NCBI GenBank assembly: GCA_002437495.1
Contig: DJQA01000008.1
Span: forward strand, 107,031 to 171,030
Direction: 5' to 3'
Source: Prevotellaceae bacterium UBA6398
GTDB lineage: Bacteria > Bacteroidota > Bacteroidia > Bacteroidales > Bacteroidaceae
Length of the DNA stretch: 64,000 nucleotides
Shown here one piece after another: positions 52,419-59,991 of the stretch. A program made the translations under genes and the position numbers. Position 1 is the first letter of the stretch. The number at the start of each line of letters is the position of its first letter. The notes under the pieces were generated by a model. It was not told where the DNA came from. It did not search any database and saw nothing but the letters and a program-made list of their open reading frames with translations.

Positions 52419-52471
52419 ACACCAAGTTAATATATGCAACAACTGACTTTATTTTTAAATACCAAACCACA

Positions 52472-54070
52472 ATGAAAAAAAGCTCAATTCTAACAACCTT
52501 ACTCTCTCTTACCGTTTGCTTTGCCGCCGCAGCGCATAAAACAAACCTAAAACAACGCACAATCAGTGCCGACATATGCGTTTACGGTGCAACATCGGGC
52601 GGGGTTGTTGCCGCATACACCGCATTGAAGCAAGGCAAAAGCGTTGTGCTTGTAGAACCATCGGAAAGAATAGGCGGCATGACCACAGGCGGGCTGGGAT
52701 TCACCGATATTGGACACCTTGACATAATACGCGGCTACGCGCTCGACTTCTACCGCCGCGTTGGCAAAGCATACGGCAGCGACCGACCCGTGTTCAAGTT
52801 CGAACCCAAAGTGGCACTCGGAGTTTATAATGAATACGCAAAAGAAACCGCCATGCCCATATTGCGCAACCACAGAATAGTGAGCTGCAAAAAAAGCGGG
52901 GCTACAGTCAAAAGCATTGTGCTTGAAAATTCATCCGACACCTCGGCAAAACTCCGCAAAACCATTTCGGCAAAAGTGTTCATCGACTGTTCGTACGAGG
53001 GCGACCTTATGGCAAAGGCGGGGATATCATACACCGTGGGGCGCGAGGCAAACTCGCAATACAATGAGACATACAACGGCGTGCAGATAGCCATAAACCA
53101 CCAATTCGGCCCGAACATCGACCCCTACAAGGTGAAAGGCAAACCCGAAAGCGGACTTCTGTGGGGCATTTCCGGCGAGAAAATGGGAATACAGGGCAGC
53201 GGCGACAACCATGTGCAGGCCTATAATTACCGCATTGCACTTACAGACGACCCCGCCAATCGCATTGAAATTGCAAAGCCTGACAATTACGACCCTTCAC
53301 ACTACGAGCTGATGCTTCGCATGCACGAAGGATATGAGTGGAGAAGTCTTAACGATGTATTCGCATGGGACAGGATGCCAAACCACAAAACCGACATCAA
53401 CAACCGAGGTGGATTCTCAACCGACATGATTGGTGCAAACTGGGAATACCCCGAAGCATCCTACGCCAAGCGCGACAGCATTGCCAAAGCCCACCGCGAC
53501 TACACTCTCGGAATGCTTTACTTCGTGGGCCACGACAGCCGCATTCCGGAGAAAATACGCAAGGAAATGCTCAGGTGGGGGCTGCCCAAGGACGAATATC
53601 TTGAAAGCGGGCATTTCACTCCACAACTTTACATACGCGAGGCGCGAAGAATGATAGGGCAACTTGTAATGACCCAATACCACTGCCAGGGAATAGAAAC
53701 CGCACCTGATGCCGTTGGATGGGCTGCATATACCATGGACTCGCACAACAGCGGACGCTTTGTGGTGAACGGAAAGGTTAAGAACGAGGGCAACGTTGAA
53801 ATGAACGTACCCGGTCCTTATCCTGTGGGATACGAAGCAATAACCCCTAAGCCCGAAGAGGCCGACAACGTTATTGTACCGGTGTGCCTGTCGGCTTCAC
53901 ATATTGCATACGGATCAATAAGAATGGAGCCCGTGTTCATGGTTCTCGGCGAAAGCTCTGCGCTGGCCGCATGCAATGCCATAGACCATCATGATGCAAA
54001 GGTGCAGAAAGCCGATATCACCACCGTAATGGCAAAATTCAATGAAATAGAAAGAGAACTCGGAAAATAA
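52472..54070 (+). CDS. Exported FAD-dependent oxidoreductase
   Basis: The 532-residue flavoprotein matches the FAD_oxidored group, frequent in Bacteroidetes and Planctomycetes; the substrate is unknown. A signal peptide (about 1-21) precedes the dinucleotide-binding stretch ADICVYGATSGGVVAAYTALKQGK, with an E-acceptor (VLVEPSERIGGMTTGGL). VFIDCSYEGDLMAKAG and a C-terminal FMVLGESSALAACNA complete the FAD site. The glycine motif is GATSGG, the usual variant in this group. It is preceded by 53 nt after the DUF3108 gene and converges with the DUF4294 gene. Confidence 0.88.
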   Translation: MKKSSILTTLLSLTVCFAAAAHKTNLKQRTISADICVYGATSGGVVAAYTALKQGKSVVLVEPSERIGGMTTGGLGFTDIGHLDIIRGYALDFYRRVGKAYGSDRPVFKFEPKVALGVYNEYAKETAMPILRNHRIVSCKKSGATVKSIVLENSSDTSAKLRKTISAKVFIDCSYEGDLMAKAGISYTVGREANSQYNETYNGVQIAINHQFGPNIDPYKVKGKPESGLLWGISGEKMGIQGSGDNHVQAYNYRIALTDDPANRIEIAKPDNYDPSHYELMLRMHEGYEWRSLNDVFAWDRMPNHKTDINNRGGFSTDMIGANWEYPEASYAKRDSIAKAHRDYTLGMLYFVGHDSRIPEKIRKEMLRWGLPKDEYLESGHFTPQLYIREARRMIGQLVMTQYHCQGIETAPDAVGWAAYTMDSHNSGRFVVNGKVKNEGNVEMNVPGPYPVGYEAITPKPEEADNVIVPVCLSASHIAYGSIRMEPVFMVLGESSALAACNAIDHHDAKVQKADITTVMAKFNEIERELGK

Positions 54071-54104
54071 ACGGTACAGCCAATCGGGGAGCGGCGCGGC
54101 GGCA

Positions 54105-54728
54105 TCAAAGCTGCCCGCTCTCCACAAGGCGCACCACCCGCTCGGTGTATTTGTCGTCCCCCTCGGGATCGTAGCCTTTTTTAAGGCTGCTGCCGAAAAG
54201 CCCGGCGAAAAACTGGTAATACGCCGCCTTGAACGAGCCGAGGAACGCCTGGATAAGTTCGTATGACGATTGGTCGCACTCACGGTATATCAGCTTTATC
54301 AACAGCTTGCCCTGCGACCTGCTCATGCGCTTCACTATTGGCTTGTACTGCTCCTTTATGCCTTCCTCAACACGCTGTATGTGTGCTTTGCGCTCCTTCT
54401 CGGAATGCAGTGTCTCTATGAACCCGTAAGTTTCCATAAGCGTTTCCCTTGCAAGCTTTGCGTATGGCAACACCCTCTTGACATTGGCCACAAGACGGTT
54501 GTAGGCCATCCTTTCCTTTTGGTTGCGGAAAGTCATCGGAGGATATATGTAGGCCGGCGGAGTAACTATATCGGGAATACTGTCGCCCTTGTACAAAGTC
54601 TTGCCCACCTGAACATACAACGGCAGGGGCGGCACGCTGTCAATGCCATCCTTTTTGCTTTGCGCCGATGCCACACAAGCGTTGCCGGCCAGCAACAAAG
54701 CCACAAATGCTATACCGCACAGTTTCAT
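54105..54728 (-). CDS. DUF4294-family exported protein
   Basis: The 207-residue protein has a signal peptide (about 1-22) and then a DUF4294 domain: GDSIPDIVTPPAYIYPPMTF, followed by MAYNRLVANVKRVLPYAKLARETL and a helical region with SQGKLLIKLIYRECDQSSYELI. Its function is unknown. It is common and single-copy in Bacteroidales. It converges with the FAD oxidoreductase gene. The last 15 nt of its frame pair with the 34-nt intergenic stretch (GGGGAGCGG/CCGCTCTCC), a possible shared terminator. Confidence 0.88.
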   Translation of the reverse strand: MKLCGIAFVALLLAGNACVASAQSKKDGIDSVPPLPLYVQVGKTLYKGDSIPDIVTPPAYIYPPMTFRNQKERMAYNRLVANVKRVLPYAKLARETLMETYGFIETLHSEKERKAHIQRVEEGIKEQYKPIVKRMSRSQGKLLIKLIYRECDQSSYELIQAFLGSFKAAYYQFFAGLFGSSLKKGYDPEGDDKYTERVVRLVESGQL

Positions 54729-54836
54729 TTACCCACAAAAGTAATAAGAATTGGGGAAACACCACAGCCGATTGCAAATCTTTTAATAAGCAACGCGCTA
54801 CTTTGCCAAAATCCCCGAAGTTTGCGCTATTTTGGC

Positions 54837-54844
54837 TACCTTTG
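54837..54844 (+). promoter_or_regulatory. -7 promoter box of ychF
   Basis: TACCTTTG is a perfect TAnnTTTG 28 nt before the ychF ATG. No TTTG is found at 19-21 nt upstream. Confidence 0.5.
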
Positions 54845-54872
54845 CACTCGAAACTAAAACAGATACAGACAT

Positions 54873-55976
54873 ATGGGATTACAATGCGGAATAGTGGGAT
54901 TGCCCAACGTGGGCAAATCAACCCTGTTCAACTGCCTAAGCAGCGCAAAGGCGCAGGCTGCGAACTTTCCCTTTTGCACCATAGAGCCCAACGTGGGAGT
55001 GATAACCGTGCCCGACGAACGCCTTAACCGCCTTGCCGAAATAGTGCATCCGGGAAGAATTGTCCCCGCAACGGTTGAAATTGTCGATATTGCCGGCATA
55101 GTGAAAGGCGCAAGCAAGGGCGAGGGACTGGGGAACCAGTTTCTCGGAAACATACGCCAAACCGATGCCATAATACACGTGCTGCGTTGCTTTGACGATG
55201 GAAACGTGGTGCACGTTGACGGAAGCGTAGACCCTGTGAGGGACAAGGAGGTGATAGACACCGAACTTCAGCTCAAAGACCTTGAAAGCGTTGAGCAGCA
55301 CCTTAAGAAAGTTGAGAAAATGGCAAAGGTGGGTGGCGACCAACAGGCGCAAACCGAATACACCGTATTGAAAGCATATCAAGCCACTCTGTCGGAGGGA
55401 AAATCGGCACGCACCGTGAAATTCGACAAAAAAGAAGAAACACAAGCTGCACGCAACCTGTTCCTGCTCACGGCAAAGCCGGTGATTTACGTGTGCAACG
55501 TTGACGAAGGCTCGGCTGTTAGCGGCAACAAATATGTTGACGCCGTGCGCGAGGCTATTGCCGGCGAGGGGGCGGAACTGCTCGTTGTTGCGGCGCGCAC
55601 CGAGGCCGACATAGCCGAGCTCGACAACGCGGAAGACCGCAAGGAGTTCCTCGCCGCCGCAGGGCTCAAGGAGTCGGGCTGCAACCGCCTTATACAGTCT
55701 GCATACCACATACTTAACCTGCAGACATTCATCACCGCCGGCGAAATGGAAGTAAAGGCGTGGACATACCACAAAGGCTGGAAAGCCCCGCAATGCGCCG
55801 GAGTTATACACACCGACTTCGAAAAAGGATTCATACGCGCCGAGGTAATAAAATATGACGACTACATAAAATATGGCAGCGAGGCTGCCGTGCGCGAAGC
55901 CGGAAAACTCAACATAGAAGGCAAAGACTACGAAGTGCAGGACGGCGACATAATGCACTTCCGTTTCAACGTATAG
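54873..55976 (+). CDS. ychF: Redox-regulated ATPase YchF (Obg/OLA1-like)
   Basis: It is a conserved P-loop ATPase of the Obg-related group, ribosome-associated and linked to the oxidative stress response. The 367 residues match the family (about 363). The G1 motif is GLPNVGKSTLFN (about 8-19), the switch I region NFPFCTIEPNVG, and G3 is DIAGIVKGASKGEGLGN. A coiled-coil arm and the C-terminal TGS domain (QTFITAGEMEVKAWTYHKG ... DYEVQDGDIMHFRFNV) follow. It is followed after 3 nt by lgt, so they are probably co-transcribed. Confidence 0.97.
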   Translation: MGLQCGIVGLPNVGKSTLFNCLSSAKAQAANFPFCTIEPNVGVITVPDERLNRLAEIVHPGRIVPATVEIVDIAGIVKGASKGEGLGNQFLGNIRQTDAIIHVLRCFDDGNVVHVDGSVDPVRDKEVIDTELQLKDLESVEQHLKKVEKMAKVGGDQQAQTEYTVLKAYQATLSEGKSARTVKFDKKEETQAARNLFLLTAKPVIYVCNVDEGSAVSGNKYVDAVREAIAGEGAELLVVAARTEADIAELDNAEDRKEFLAAAGLKESGCNRLIQSAYHILNLQTFITAGEMEVKAWTYHKGWKAPQCAGVIHTDFEKGFIRAEVIKYDDYIKYGSEAAVREAGKLNIEGKDYEVQDGDIMHFRFNV

Positions 55977-55979
55977 GTC

Positions 55980-56834
55980 ATGACACTCTCTGCTCTCATT
56001 CCGCAATTCATATACTGGAACCCAAACCCGGTGGCGTTTACCATATTCTCGCACGAGGTAAGATGGTACGCGCTGTGCTGGTGTGCGGGGCTTCTGCTGG
56101 GCTACGTGGTTATGCAGAAACTCTACAAGCGCCAACACATACCCGATGAGAAATTCGACCCGCTGTTCTTCCACATATTCTTCGGCGTTATAATAGGTGC
56201 AAGGCTCGGCCACTGCCTTTTCTACGAACCGGGATATTTTCTTTCCCATCCCGTGGAAATGTTCCTGCCCATACAGAAAGCGGCAGACGGCTGGAGATGC
56301 ACCGGATATGCGGGACTCTCATCCCACGGCGGCGTAATTGGTATGCTCGTAGCACTATACCTGTATGTTAAGAAAACCGGGGTCAACACAATGCGCGTTC
56401 TCGACAACATGGGAATATGCGCCCCGCTCACGGCGTGCTTCATACGTCTCGGCAATCTGTTCAATTCCGAAATAGTGGGCAAACCCACCGACCTGCCCTG
56501 GGGGTTCATCTTCGCCGCAAACGGCGACACCTTTGCCCGCCATCCCGGACAGCTTTACGAATCGCTCGCATACATCACGATTTTCTTCATAGGGCTGGCA
56601 ATCTACCGTTTCAACGAGAAAAAAGTAGGCACAGGGTTCTTCTTCGGCTGGTGTCTCACCTCCGTTTTCGTTTTCCGCTTCTTAGTGGAATACGTAAAAG
56701 ACGTGCAGGAAACCTTTGAGCAGGGAATGCTCTTCGACATGGGGCAAATCCTAAGCGTACCGTTCATAATAATAGGCATATACTGCCTTGCGGGAGGCAA
56801 GCTCTGCCGCCGTCTCGGGGAAAAGCAGCCGTAG
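55980..56834 (+). CDS. lgt: Prolipoprotein diacylglyceryl transferase
   Basis: It transfers diacylglycerol from phosphatidylglycerol to the lipobox cysteine of prolipoproteins in the inner membrane. The 284 residues have about seven membrane segments. Signature elements are WYALCWCAGLLLGY, GARLGHCLFYEPGYF, GYAGLSSHGGVIGM, the diagnostic RLGNLFNSEIVGKPTDLPWG and HPGQLYESLAY with the conserved tyrosine. The start is 3 nt after ychF. It is needed for the many lipoproteins in this window. Confidence 0.97.
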   Translation: MTLSALIPQFIYWNPNPVAFTIFSHEVRWYALCWCAGLLLGYVVMQKLYKRQHIPDEKFDPLFFHIFFGVIIGARLGHCLFYEPGYFLSHPVEMFLPIQKAADGWRCTGYAGLSSHGGVIGMLVALYLYVKKTGVNTMRVLDNMGICAPLTACFIRLGNLFNSEIVGKPTDLPWGFIFAANGDTFARHPGQLYESLAYITIFFIGLAIYRFNEKKVGTGFFFGWCLTSVFVFRFLVEYVKDVQETFEQGMLFDMGQILSVPFIIIGIYCLAGGKLCRRLGEKQP

Positions 56835-56894
56835 CAAATTCCTGCAACTGTTTGTCGGAATTTACACACAGCTTTCGGCGGCTTTGTAAAACGC

Positions 56895-57008
56895 TGTAAA
56901 CCGGGAAAATAAAAAGAGAAAAAATATGTCTGATGTAAAATTTTCTATGTCCTATGTAGGAAAAACTATATAGGACATAGTTTTTTTCATGTCCCACATG
57001 TTTTTTTG
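56895..57008 (-). repeat. Palindromic 21-nt array element, copy I (minus orientation)
   Basis: Read on the minus strand: a CATGTGGGACATG unit, A-tract, CTATGTCCTATATAG, TTTTTC, CTACATAGGACATAG, then AAAATT and TTACATCAGACAT with ATTTTTTC. Units 2 and 3 are near reverse complements. The T-tract end points away from tRNA-Arg, so it could act as the terminator of that tRNA. It is the only copy in this orientation. The gap 56835-57278 otherwise holds only the tRNA and two promoters. Confidence 0.78.
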
Positions 57009-57039
57009 AGAAAGGGCACGTTGCTTGCAAAACGAAAAG

Positions 57040-57111
57040 TATCTCCACCGGGAATCGAACCCGGATCAGCAGTTTAGGAAACTGCTGTTCTATCCATTGA
57101 ACTATAGAGAC
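57040..57111 (-). tRNA. tRNA-Arg (anticodon CCU)
   Basis: A 72-nt cloverleaf can be folded on the minus strand: acceptor GTCTCTA with TGGAGAT, D-arm GTTC/GAAC, anticodon stem GCAGT/ACTGC with loop TTCCTAA (anticodon CCT in DNA), a 4-nt variable loop and T-arm CCGGG-TTCGATT-CCCGG. The discriminator is A. CCA is not encoded. It decodes the AGG arginine codon. A consensus promoter lies just upstream at 57141-57172. Confidence 0.95.
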
Positions 57112-57140
57112 AACATAGGTGCAACGTTCATGCACATTTG

Positions 57141-57172
57141 CAAAGGTAAGCAAATAATTCCGTTCACGCAAA
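57141..57172 (-). promoter_or_regulatory. Promoter of tRNA-Arg(CCU)
   Basis: On the minus strand TTTG (57172-57169), a 20-nt spacer and TACCTTTG (57148-57141), a full consensus match about 30 nt upstream of the mature tRNA 5' end. Confidence 0.7.
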
Positions 57173-57233
57173 AACACAATGCTTTTTGCTAACACGGCTG
57201 CCACGCACAGGCATGGGTTCGAGCTTTTTTTCA

Positions 57234-57241
57234 TAACTTTG
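57234..57241 (+). promoter_or_regulatory. -7 promoter box of the amino-acid permease gene
   Basis: TAACTTTG, a perfect TAnnTTTG, 37 nt upstream of the start codon. The -33 region has no clear TTTG. Confidence 0.45.
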
Positions 57242-57278
57242 CGCTAAAACTACAACCAGCAAATTAGTAAAAAAGAAA

Positions 57279-58946
57279 ATGGGACTGTTTGTTCGCAAGC
57301 CATTCGACATGCTTTACGCCGAAGCCTCGGAAACAGGAAACAAAACATTGAAGCGCGTATTGGGGCCTGTTAGTCTCGTGGCATTGGGAATTGGCGTAAT
57401 AGTTGGCGCAGGGCTTTTCTCGATCACAGGAACGGTTGCCGCAAACTACACAGGTCCCGGAATAATCATTTCGTTCATCCTCGCCTCGACAGGCTGCTGC
57501 TTCGCCGCCCTGTGCTACTCCGAGTTCGCCTCGATAATACCGGTATCGGGCAGCGCATACACCTATTCCTACGCCACAATGGGCGAACTTATCGCCTGGA
57601 TCATAGGCTGGGATTTGGTATTGGAATACACCGTGGCGGCAACCACCGTAAGCATAAGCTGGAGCCGCTATTTCAACGTGTTCCTGCAACACATCGGCAT
57701 TTTTCTGCCCCCCGAGCTGTGCGCATGCCCATGGGACGGCGGCATAGCAAACCTTCCGGCGGCGAGTATAGTTGTGGTTATGAGCATATTCCTTATACGC
57801 GGCATTGAGGGAAGCTCGATAGTCAACACAATTATCGTGATACTTAAACTCTCGGTAATAATCATTTTTGTTACACTCGGTTGGAAATATATTAACGCCG
57901 ACAATCTACACCCATTTGTTCCCGCCAACACCGGCAAGCTCGGCGAATTCGGCATTTCGGGCATATTGCGCGGAGCAGCGGTCGTATCATTCGCCTTTCT
58001 CGGCTTCGACGCCGTTAGCACCGCCGCACAGGAATCAAAAAACCCGCGCCGCGACATGCCGATAGGAATATTGTGCTCGCTGCTTGTGGTAACGATACTC
58101 TACATTGCATTCGGATATGTTATGACAGGCGTTGCAAACTACAAGGAGTTCGGCGGACTGGAAGGCATTGCGCCCGTGGCAGTTGCCATACAGCACATGG
58201 GCGCCCCCGATGCTTCGGGGGCAATAAATCCCGCATACCCCTGGCTAAACGCTGCAATCACTCTTGCTATACTGATAGGCTACTGCTCGGTTATAATGGT
58301 TACACTCATGGCGCAAAGCCGCGTGTTTCTCAGCATGAGCCGCGACGGGCTGCTGCCGCCGTTCTTCTCGAAAATAAACCCCAGGTTTCGCACCCCCGCC
58401 CACAGCAACATTCTTTTCATGGTGTTCGTGGCCACCCTCGCATCAATAGTTCCCGCCGAAGTGGCCGGAGAAATGACAAGCATAGGCACACTGCTTGCAT
58501 TCACACTCGTGTGCGCGGCGGTAATAATACTGCGCAAAACCATGCCCGGCGTTGAAAGAGCGTTCAAAGTGCCCCTCGTGCCGCTCATTCCCATTCTCGG
58601 CATACTCACCTGCCTGGGACTAATGATTTTCCTGCCCGCCGACACATGGATACGCCTTGTTATATGGATGTTAATAGGTCTTGACATTTACGCTGCCTAC
58701 GGCATACACCACAGCAAGCTCGAAAAAGGCGTAAAACTGCGCAGCGGCAACTCCGTTCTCAACGGTCTCGGATTGGGGCTATCGGTGCTTTGCTTCATCA
58801 CGGGACTGTGGCACCAGCAAACCGCCGGCTGGAACTCCGGCAAGGCACTGCTGATAATAGCATTTGCAATGGGTGCATCACACTTTGCATACTATATGAT
58901 AAGAATCTACCGCCAGGCATCCGAAAAGAGCTTGCAAAACCACTGA
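57279..58946 (+). CDS. APC-family amino-acid permease (cationic amino-acid transporter type)
   Basis: It is an inner-membrane secondary transporter for amino acids. The 555 residues have about 13-14 membrane segments. Segment 1 carries GIGVIVGAGLFSITG, the APC substrate-binding loop. Later are SGSAYTYSYATMGELIAWIIGWDLVLEY and FLGFDAVSTAAQESKNPRRDMP, both hallmarks of the CAT/YfnA branch, plus VTLMAQSRVFLSMSRDGLLP. Length suits the cationic branch, but the actual substrate cannot be read. The gene is monocistronic with its own TAACTTTG box. Confidence 0.93.
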   Translation: MGLFVRKPFDMLYAEASETGNKTLKRVLGPVSLVALGIGVIVGAGLFSITGTVAANYTGPGIIISFILASTGCCFAALCYSEFASIIPVSGSAYTYSYATMGELIAWIIGWDLVLEYTVAATTVSISWSRYFNVFLQHIGIFLPPELCACPWDGGIANLPAASIVVVMSIFLIRGIEGSSIVNTIIVILKLSVIIIFVTLGWKYINADNLHPFVPANTGKLGEFGISGILRGAAVVSFAFLGFDAVSTAAQESKNPRRDMPIGILCSLLVVTILYIAFGYVMTGVANYKEFGGLEGIAPVAVAIQHMGAPDASGAINPAYPWLNAAITLAILIGYCSVIMVTLMAQSRVFLSMSRDGLLPPFFSKINPRFRTPAHSNILFMVFVATLASIVPAEVAGEMTSIGTLLAFTLVCAAVIILRKTMPGVERAFKVPLVPLIPILGILTCLGLMIFLPADTWIRLVIWMLIGLDIYAAYGIHHSKLEKGVKLRSGNSVLNGLGLGLSVLCFITGLWHQQTAGWNSGKALLIIAFAMGASHFAYYMIRIYRQASEKSLQNH

Positions 58947-59036
58947 CCCACCGACCACCCATGGCCGAATGCGCCCTTTTACCCATAACTTTCAAAAATT
59001 CCGCCACGAAATACCTTGGGTTTCGCGCAGTTGAAT

Positions 59037-59044
59037 TAACTTTG
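59037..59044 (+). promoter_or_regulatory. -7 promoter box of cysE
   Basis: TAACTTTG, a perfect TAnnTTTG, 36 nt upstream of the cysE ATG. A TTGG lies 17 nt further upstream, a poor -33. Confidence 0.45.
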
Positions 59045-59080
59045 CACAAACTTGCAATAAAAGTTTCCTCAACTTAGTTA

Positions 59081-59986
59081 ATGAATTCCAGCGATATAAC
59101 CCGGCTTTTGACAGAAACCACCGACAAGCTGTCGCAAACCTCGACAATAAAAAAACTTTACCACCGCCACCGCCATTGCGACGCGATACCCTCCGGGCAA
59201 GTGCTTTCGGAAGTTGTTGACCTTTGCCGCGCCGTGCTATTCCCGGGCTACTACGGCAAATCCACCATAAACGCCGAGACCATGCTCTACACAATAGGCG
59301 TAAACGTGGAGCGGCTTTTCGACCTGCTCTACCGCCAGGTGGAGGCAGCCCTTTGCTTTTATGACGAAGACCGATGCATACGCTGCCTTGACGACATCGA
59401 CCGCTGCGCCACGGAAATGACGGCAAAGCTAATCGAAAGGCTGCCCGAAATACGCGAGATACTCGCCACCGATGTCGAGGCCGCCTTTCTCGGCGACCCC
59501 GCCGCAGAAAGCTATGCCGAAGTCATAAGCTGCTACCCCGTAATCAAGGCCCTGTCGAACTACCGTGTGGCCCACGCCCTTTACGAGATAGGCGTGCCAC
59601 TGCTGCCGAGAATACTCACCGAAATGGCCCACAGCGAAACCGGAATAGACATACACCCGGGGGCGCAAATAGGCAGGGGATTCATGATAGACCACGGCAC
59701 GGGCGTTGTGATAGGCGCAACGTGCGTTATAGGAAACAACGTGAAACTATACCAAGGCGTTACGCTCGGAGCGCGAAGCTTCCCGCTCGATGCCGAAGGC
59801 AACCCGATAAAACGCATACCGCGCCACCCAATACTGGAAGACAACGTCATTGTTTATTCAAACGCCACCATCTTGGGAAGAATAAAAATTGGCAAAGGAG
59901 CCGTTATTGGAGGAAACATATGGATTACCGATGATGTGCCGGCGGGAGCACACATATCACAAAAGAAACACACCACTCTGAAATAA
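59081..59986 (+). CDS. cysE: Serine O-acetyltransferase
   Basis: It acetylates L-serine with acetyl-CoA, the first committed step of cysteine synthesis. The 301 residues comprise an N-terminal helical domain (about 1-180) and a left-handed beta-helix of hexapeptide repeats: TGIDIHPGAQIGRGFMIDHG with the catalytic His, then TGVVIGATCVIGNNVKLYQG, LGARSF and a final ILGRIKIGKGAVIGGN. It is the longer EpsC/SRPG-type form common in Bacteroidetes. The downstream methyltransferase gene starts 5 nt after its stop. Confidence 0.95.
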   Translation: MNSSDITRLLTETTDKLSQTSTIKKLYHRHRHCDAIPSGQVLSEVVDLCRAVLFPGYYGKSTINAETMLYTIGVNVERLFDLLYRQVEAALCFYDEDRCIRCLDDIDRCATEMTAKLIERLPEIREILATDVEAAFLGDPAAESYAEVISCYPVIKALSNYRVAHALYEIGVPLLPRILTEMAHSETGIDIHPGAQIGRGFMIDHGTGVVIGATCVIGNNVKLYQGVTLGARSFPLDAEGNPIKRIPRHPILEDNVIVYSNATILGRIKIGKGAVIGGNIWITDDVPAGAHISQKKHTTLK

Positions 59987-59991
59987 TTTTA

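Noticed and set aside
54936..56249. A 437-codon open frame antisense to ychF and lgt
   Set aside because: It spans two well-supported genes on the opposite strand and shows no family resemblance.
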